From Callipepla californica brunnescens (lineage: Eukaryota > Chordata > Aves > Galliformes > Odontophoridae), in contig JALIRH010000115.1 in NCBI GenBank assembly GCA_023055505.1, positions 981,723 to 1,045,722 of the forward strand: a stretch of DNA of 64,000 bases. The letters are read 5' to 3'. The notes beneath the pieces are model-generated. The model was not told where the DNA came from. It did not search any database and saw nothing but the letters and a program-made list of their open reading frames with translations. Of this stretch, positions 58,859 to 64,000 are shown one piece after another. Position 1 is the first letter of the stretch; every line of letters begins with the position of its first letter. Both the position numbers and the translations under genes were made by a program.

Positions 58859-60727
58859 CCCAGCCTAGAACATGCTGTGTAGCATTCTAACATGATCTAG
58901 CAGCAGCTGCTGGCTTTTGTCTTCCGCTCTGCACACTCCACTTCCAGTACCTGAAAGGTACTGGAGTGAAAACCAAAGTGGATGCCCCTGATCCCCTCAT
59001 GGAGCATCACTGTGTCTTCTCTGTTTTAACTTAAATTACATGGACTTTTCTGTACCAACTGCTGATTTGATTCCATACTGCTGCAGTCACCATCCTTCTC
59101 AGTGGGATCATTAGGACATTACTATTTCCTGCTTCACTGAGATCTTCCATCTTCCTGCTACTTTCCCCCTCCTATTGGCAGCTTTCTTCAGCTTGCATGA
59201 ATCTATTACTTCTCGAAGCTGTGGTAAATAAATACCACGTTTTATCACCGCTTTGATACATCCTCCCCACAACCTAAAAACAGAAGGTGTTAGTTTTTTT
59301 CAGAACACAAACAAAGCAAGGGAGCAACAACAACAGAAGAGGGCTACTTGTTGTCTCCAACATTCAACATGAGCAATTACAAGCGTATCTTGAATTTAAA
59401 AGCAAACAAGTCTTCATAAAGACATTTCAGCACATTCAAAATAACACGCAACCTGCCTGACCTGCGACAAAAAACGGCTGCACATATTTCAACAGGAAGG
59501 TCAGCCTAACCGTTAGCCAACTCAATCAGAACATGCCATTTCCATCCCATTCCAAGTAGACTTGAACAGAAGTCATGATGACTTATTTATTGGAGCTAAG
59601 ACCACGGTGAAAACCCCACAGGGCTACCCATCACAGGACTGTGTGATGGTTCAACACTCAAACGGATAGAAACTGGCTTGAAATAAAAAAATCACTCACA
59701 GTGCACTATGATCTTTGCTTAACGAGTTATTAAAACAACTCTGCAGGTGCACAGCTTCCAGGAGACTGAGCAAAAGCATCATACTCGATGTCAACAGTAT
59801 TCATACTGCAGTATTAGAGACAGAAAAGGAGAAAGGAACAGAATCCTTACAGACTCAACCTAAAGCGCAAGCAGAGTTTTCTTCCTAGTTACACAAATTT
59901 CAATAAAGTACAAAAACTTGTCTTAGAAATGCTGCTGTCTGTGCGCACTTCCTCATGTCCGTCATCTCACAAGCGCGTGTACAGTCCAACAGCAAAACTA
60001 ATGAGCAAAGAGAGATACAGTGAAGAGCGAGGCTGCACAATCAGTTGTAGAAAAACTGCACTGCAATCAGATGCACCCAGCCTAGAGCATGCTGTGTAGC
60101 ATTCTAACATGATCTAGCAGCAGCTGCTGGCTTTTGTCTTCTGCTCTGCACACTCCACTTCCAGTACCTGAAAGGTACTGGAAGTGGAGTGTACAGAGTG
60201 AAAACCAAAGTGGATGCCCCTGATCCCCTCATGGAGCATCACTGTGTCTTCTCTGTTTTAACTTAAATTACATGGACTTTTCTGTACCAACTGCTGATTT
60301 GATTCCATACTGCTGCAGTCACCATCCTTCTCAGTGGGATCATTAGGACATTACTATTTCCTGCTTCACTGAGATCTTCCATCTTCCTGCTACTTTCCCC
60401 CTCCTATTGGCAGCTTTCTTCAGCTTGCATGAATCTATTACTTCTCGAAGCTGTGGTAAATAAATACCACGTTTTATCACCGCTTTGATACATCCTCCCC
60501 ACAACCTAAAAACAGAAGGTGTTAGTTTTTTTCAGAACACAAACAAAGCAAGGGAGCAACAACAACAGAAGAGGGCTACTTGTTGTCTCCAACATTCAAC
60601 ATGAGCAATTACAAGTGTATCTTGAATTTAAAAGCAAACAAGTCTTCAGCAAAACTGACGAGCAAAGAGAGATACAGTGAAGAGCAAGGCTGCACAATCA
60701 GTTGTAGAAAAACTGCACTGCAATCAG
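58859..60727. repeat. Spacer 12 (full type)
   Basis: A at 58859-59416, U at 59417-59991, C1 to 60075, B at 60076-60648, C2 to 60727. I see no gene in it. Confidence 0.94.
60144..60198. repeat. Segment-B palindrome, spacer 12
   Basis: 25-bp arms with one mismatch and loop TGAAA. Confidence 0.92.
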
Positions 60728-60820
60728 ATTCATAGATTCATAGATACATTAGGTTGGAAAGGACCTACAAGATCATCTAGTCCAACCATCCTCACACCAC
60801 CATCCCTACCCACCAAGCTA

Positions 60821-63676
60821 CTAAATCAAATCCCTCAGCACCTCATCTAAACGCTTCTTCAACAGCGCTAGGGACGGTGCCTCAACCACCTCCCTAGGCA
60901 GGCCATTCCAGTGCCTGACCACTCTCTCAGAGAAAAAATTTTTCCTCAAGTCTAATCTAAATCTTCCCCGGCACAACTTGTGGCCATTCCCTCTCGTCCT
61001 GTCATTAGTTACCTGGGAGAAGAGGCCGACCCCCTCCTTACCACAGCCTCCCTTCAGGAAGTGGTAGAGTGCAATGAGGTCTCCTCTAAGCCTCCTTTTC
61101 CCCAAACTAAACAATCCCAGCTCCCTCAGCCGCTCCTCGTAAGACTTGTGCTCCAGACCCCTCACCAGTTTTGTTGCCCTTCTCTGAACACGCTCCAGGG
61201 CCTCAACGTCTTTCTTGTAGTGAGGGGCCCAAAACTGAACACAGTACTCAAGGTGCGGCCGCACCAGAGCTGAGTACAGGGGGATGATCACCTCCCTGCT
61301 CCTGCTGGCCACACTATTCCTAATACAGGCCAGGATGCCATTGGCCTTCTTGGCCACCTGGGCACACTGCCGGCTCATATTGAGCCGAGCATCAACCAAC
61401 ACCCCCAGGTCCTTTTCCTCTATACACTCCTCAAGCCATTCTGCCCCAAGCCTATAGCATTGCATGGGGTGATTGTGGCCAAAGTGCAGGACCCGGCACT
61501 TGGCCTTATTGAACCTCATCCCATTGACCTCAGCCCAACTGTCTAGCCTATCCAGATCCCGCTGAAGGGCCTCCCTACCCTCAGGCAGATCGACACATCC
61601 TCCCAACTTGGTGTCATCCGCAAACTTACTGAGGGTACACTCAATCCCCTCATCCAGGTCATCAATAAAGATATTAAACAAGACGGGCCCCAATACTGAC
61701 CCTTGGGGGACACCACTCGTGACAGGACGCCAGCTGGACTTGACTCCATTAACCACTACCCGCTGGGCACGGCCCTCTAGCCAATTCTCAACCCAGAGAA
61801 GAGTGAACCTGTCCACACCATGGGCTGCCAGCTTCTGCAGGAGAATACTGTGGGAGACCGTGTCAAAGGCTTTGCTGAAGTCCAGGTAGACTACATCAAC
61901 AGCCTTTCCCTCATCTACCAGTCTGGTCACCCAGTCATAGAAGGAGATGAGGTTGGACAAGCACGACCTGCCCTTTGTGAACCCGTGCTGGCTGGGTCTG
62001 ATCCCCTGATTGCCATGCACGTGCCGTGTGATCTCCCTCAAGATCAATTGCTCCATAACTTTCCCTGATACCGAGGTCAGGCTGACAGGCCTGTAGTTCC
62101 CCGGATCTTCCTTACGGCCTTTCTTGTAGATGGGAGTCACATCGGCAAGCCTCCAATCTTGCGGGACCTCTCCAGATGACCAGGAATGCTGATAGATGGC
62201 AGAAAGCGGCTTGGCAATCACCTCTGCCAGCTCCCTCAGCACCCTTGGGTGGATCCCATCTGGCCCCATGGACTTGTGGCAGTTCAGATGGAGGAGCAGG
62301 TCTCTGACTGTCTCTGCTGGGATCACAGGGGGTGTATGATGCGCTTCGTCCCAGACTTCCAGGTCAGGGCGAGAAGTATCCTGAGGATAACTGGTCTGTC
62401 TATTAAAGACAGACGTGAAGAAGGCATTGAGAACCTCAGCCTTTTCCTTATCCTCTGTGGTTACATTCCCTGCCGCATCAAGTAAAGGAGGGAAATTCTC
62501 CTTAGTTCTTCTTTTACTGTTAATATATTTATAAAAGGATTTTTTGTTCTCCTTTACTGCAGTAGCCAGTCTAAGTTCAAGCTGGGCTTTTGCATTTCTA
62601 ACTTCCTGCCTGCAAATCTTGGCAAGTTCCCTGTAGTCTCCCCAAGTAGCCTGTCCCATCTTCCAGAGGGCATAGACTCTCTTTTTCTCCCGGAGTCTCA
62701 ACAAAAGATCCCGGTTCATCCACACTGGCCTTTTTCCCCTCCGGCTTGACTTACGGTACTCAGGGACAGCCTGCACCTGTGCCTTTAAGATTTCCGTCTT
62801 GAGGAGGACCCAGGCTTCCTGGACCCCTTTACCCCTCAGGAGCGAGTCCCAAGGGACCCTTGCAACAAGCGTCCTGAACAGGTCAAAGTCTGCCCTCCGC
62901 AAGTCCAAGGTAGCAGTTTTGCTAGTCACCCTCTTGATGTCACCAAGAATAGCAAACTCTACCATTTCATGGTCACTCTGGCCAAGACGATCCCCAACCT
63001 TCACATCTCCTACTAGTCCTTCACTGTTAGTGAAGAGCAGGTCTAGCAGGGCACCTCCCCTGCTAGGTTCTTGCACCAGCTGTGTCAGGAAGCAATCTTC
63101 CACACACTCCAGAAATCTCATGGACTGCTTCCTCTGCGCGGTATTATATTTCCAGCATCTATCAGGGAAGTTGAAGTCCCCCATGAGAACTAGTGCTGGC
63201 CATCGTGCAACATCTACTAGTTGCTTGTAGAACACCTCATCTATCTCTTCATCTTGGCTAGGCGGTCTATAACAGAGCCCCACCACAATGTCACTCCTAC
63301 AGACCATCCCCCTGATCCTTACCCACAGACACTCCACTTGGTCGTTTCCAACCTCAAACTCTTCAACATCAAGACACTCTTTGATATAGAGAGCTATGCC
63401 ACCACCCTTTTTTCCCCGCCTGTCCCTTCTGAAGACCTTCTTGTAGCCATCCATCCCAGTCCTCCAGTCATGGGAGGGGTCCCACCATGTTTCTGTAATA
63501 GCAACAAGGTCACAGTTAGCCTGCCTTACAATGGTTTCAAGCTCTTCTTGTTTATTGCCCCTGCTGCGTGCGTTGGTGTATATGCACTTCAGCTGAGACA
63601 TTTGCCTCACCCTTTGTTCCAGCACAGCCCCCCTGGGCTCTTCACTGGGGAGCCCTGTTATATCCCCTAGCCCCAT
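60821..63676 (-). CDS. CR1 ORF2 protein, intact
   Basis: This 951-codon frame has the same variable residues as copy 12 (Gly884, Asn913, Leu3, Cys55). Endonuclease and RT catalytic residues are intact. It ends with TAG at 60821-60823, like every copy. Confidence 0.95.
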   Translation of the reverse strand: MGLGDITGLPSEEPRGAVLEQRVRQMSQLKCIYTNARSRGNKQEELETIVRQANCDLVAITETWWDPSHDWRTGMDGYKKVFRRDRRGKKGGGIALYIKECLDVEEFEVGNDQVECLWVRIRGMVCRSDIVVGLCYRPPSQDEEIDEVFYKQLVDVARWPALVLMGDFNFPDRCWKYNTAQRKQSMRFLECVEDCFLTQLVQEPSRGGALLDLLFTNSEGLVGDVKVGDRLGQSDHEMVEFAILGDIKRVTSKTATLDLRRADFDLFRTLVARVPWDSLLRGKGVQEAWVLLKTEILKAQVQAVPEYRKSSRRGKRPVWMNRDLLLRLREKKRVYALWKMGQATWGDYRELAKICRQEVRNAKAQLELRLATAVKENKKSFYKYINSKRRTKENFPPLLDAAGNVTTEDKEKAEVLNAFFTSVFNRQTSYPQDTSRPDLEVWDEAHHTPPVIPAETVRDLLLHLNCHKSMGPDGIHPRVLRELAEVIAKPLSAIYQHSWSSGEVPQDWRLADVTPIYKKGRKEDPGNYRPVSLTSVSGKVMEQLILREITRHVHGNQGIRPSQHGFTKGRSCLSNLISFYDWVTRLVDEGKAVDVVYLDFSKAFDTVSHSILLQKLAAHGVDRFTLLWVENWLEGRAQRVVVNGVKSSWRPVTSGVPQGSVLGPVLFNIFIDDLDEGIECTLSKFADDTKLGGCVDLPEGREALQRDLDRLDSWAEVNGMRFNKAKCRVLHFGHNHPMQCYRLGAEWLEECIEEKDLGVLVDARLNMSRQCAQVAKKANGILACIRNSVASRSREVIIPLYSALVRPHLEYCVQFWAPHYKKDVEALERVQRRATKLVRGLEHKSYEERLRELGLFSLGKRRLRGDLIALYHFLKGGCGKEGVGLFSQVTNDRTRGNGHKLCRGRFRLDLRKNFFSERVVRHWNGLPREVVEAPSLALLKKRLDEVLRDLI

Positions 63677-63681
63677 CACAG

Positions 63682-63810
63682 CTAGTTTAAAGCTCTCTCA
63701 ATTAGTCCAGCTAGCTCCTGGGCTAGAATTCGTTTCCCCCTTTGGGACAGGTGTAATCCATCAGCGGATAACAGGCCAGGAACTGAGTAAACTGCCCCGT
63801 GGTCAAAAAA
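63682..63810 (-). pseudogene. CR1 ORF1 C-terminal remnant, copy 13
   Basis: Forty-two codons plus TAG, unchanged breakpoint. Confidence 0.73.
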
Positions 63811-64000
63811 CCCAGCCTAGAACATGCTGTGTAGCATTCTAACATGATCTAGCAGCAGCTGCTGGCTTTTGTCTTCCGCTCTGCACACTCCACTTCCAGT
63901 ACCTGAAAGGTACTGGAGTGAAAACCAAAGTGGATGCCCCTGATCCCCTCATGGAGCATCACTGTGTCTTCTCTGTTTTAACTTAAATTACATGGACTTT
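63811..64000. repeat. Spacer 13, partial (segment A)
   Basis: This is the first 190 bp of segment A, with the truncated palindrome, cut by the right window edge. The array therefore continues beyond the window. Confidence 0.93.

Larger units (their letters stand above)
60728..63810 (-). mobile_element. CR1 copy 13
   Basis: This 3083-bp copy has two terminal repeats and the CCACCAAGC 3' UTR variant. It is the last complete copy in the window. Confidence 0.97.
1..64000. repeat. CR1-bearing macrosatellite array, 13 full units plus edges
   Basis: The whole window is a head-to-tail array. The ORF2 stop codon recurs at 3821, 8781, 12509, 17461, 22421, 27381, 31109, 36061, 41013, 45965, 50917, 55869 and 60821, giving periods of 4960, 3728, 4952, 4960, 4960, 3728 and then 4952 six times. 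All units have the same orientation and differ only by scattered substitutions, an 8-bp repeat-count change and a 1232-bp spacer deletion. Near-identity over several kb points to recent homogenisation by unequal exchange or gene conversion. Both window edges lie inside the array, so its true extent is unknown. Chromosomal location (centromere, sex chromosome, other heterochromatin) cannot be read from the sequence. Confidence 0.97.

Noticed and set aside
3821..63676. Repeated independent CR1 retrotransposition into the same spot
   Set aside because: Identical 5' truncation, identical 3' junction and co-amplified spacers are explained by one insertion and tandem amplification.
1..64000. A defence island, phage or bacterial mobile system
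   Set aside because: All coding content is CR1 ORF1/ORF2, and the base composition and repeat structure are those of a vertebrate nuclear satellite.

Overview
The window is one continuous head-to-tail macrosatellite from a bird-like (sauropsid) nuclear genome. Every unit carries a 3.08-3.09 kb CR1 non-LTR retrotransposon on the minus strand, followed by 0.64 or 1.87 kb of non-CR1 spacer. CR1 is recognised from its ORF2 (APE-type endonuclease plus reverse transcriptase with an FADD box), its short 3' UTR with a GGTTGGA/TCCAACC stem, and the 8-bp ATTCATAG repeats at its 3' terminus. There are no bacterial genes, operons, tRNAs, rRNAs or CRISPR arrays, and I see no host protein gene.

Layout, left to right: CR1 copy 0 (cut by the window edge, 1-1850), then 13 full CR1 copies starting at 3720, 8680, 12408, 17368, 22320, 27280, 31008, 35968, 40920, 45872, 50824, 55776 and 60728, and a partial spacer to 64000. 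Unit length is 4960 bp (three ATTCATAG repeats), 4952 bp (two repeats) or 3728 bp (1232 bp of spacer missing). The order 4960-3728-4952-4960 occurs twice, so copies 1-4 and 5-8 form an 18,600-bp super-repeat. From copy 8 rightwards all periods are 4952.

The full spacer is itself an old tandem dimer: A-U-C1 (1217 bp) followed by B-C2 (652 bp). B is a copy of A. C2 is a copy of C1. The second half lacks the 575-bp block U. CR1 sits between C2 and A, while the C1/B junction shows the same C-to-A junction without CR1. Each long unit therefore preserves a filled and an empty CR1 site side by side. The inferred history is: a spacer monomer became tandem, CR1 inserted at one monomer junction, and the composite was then amplified. 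Later changes were A/B recombination (short units), block duplication, and gene-conversion-like patches.

Each CR1 copy is 5' truncated inside ORF1, leaving only 42 codons of the ORF1 tail. ORF2 is complete (951 codons from ATG) in eight copies (4 and 7-13). In copies 0-3, 5 and 6 it is broken by a TAG at Trp118; copies 1 and 5 also have a TGA at Trp71. In an intact element ORF2 would nick DNA and reverse-transcribe its RNA. Here no element promoter is visible, so expression would need read-through or a promoter in the spacer. Residue numbers below count from the ATG.
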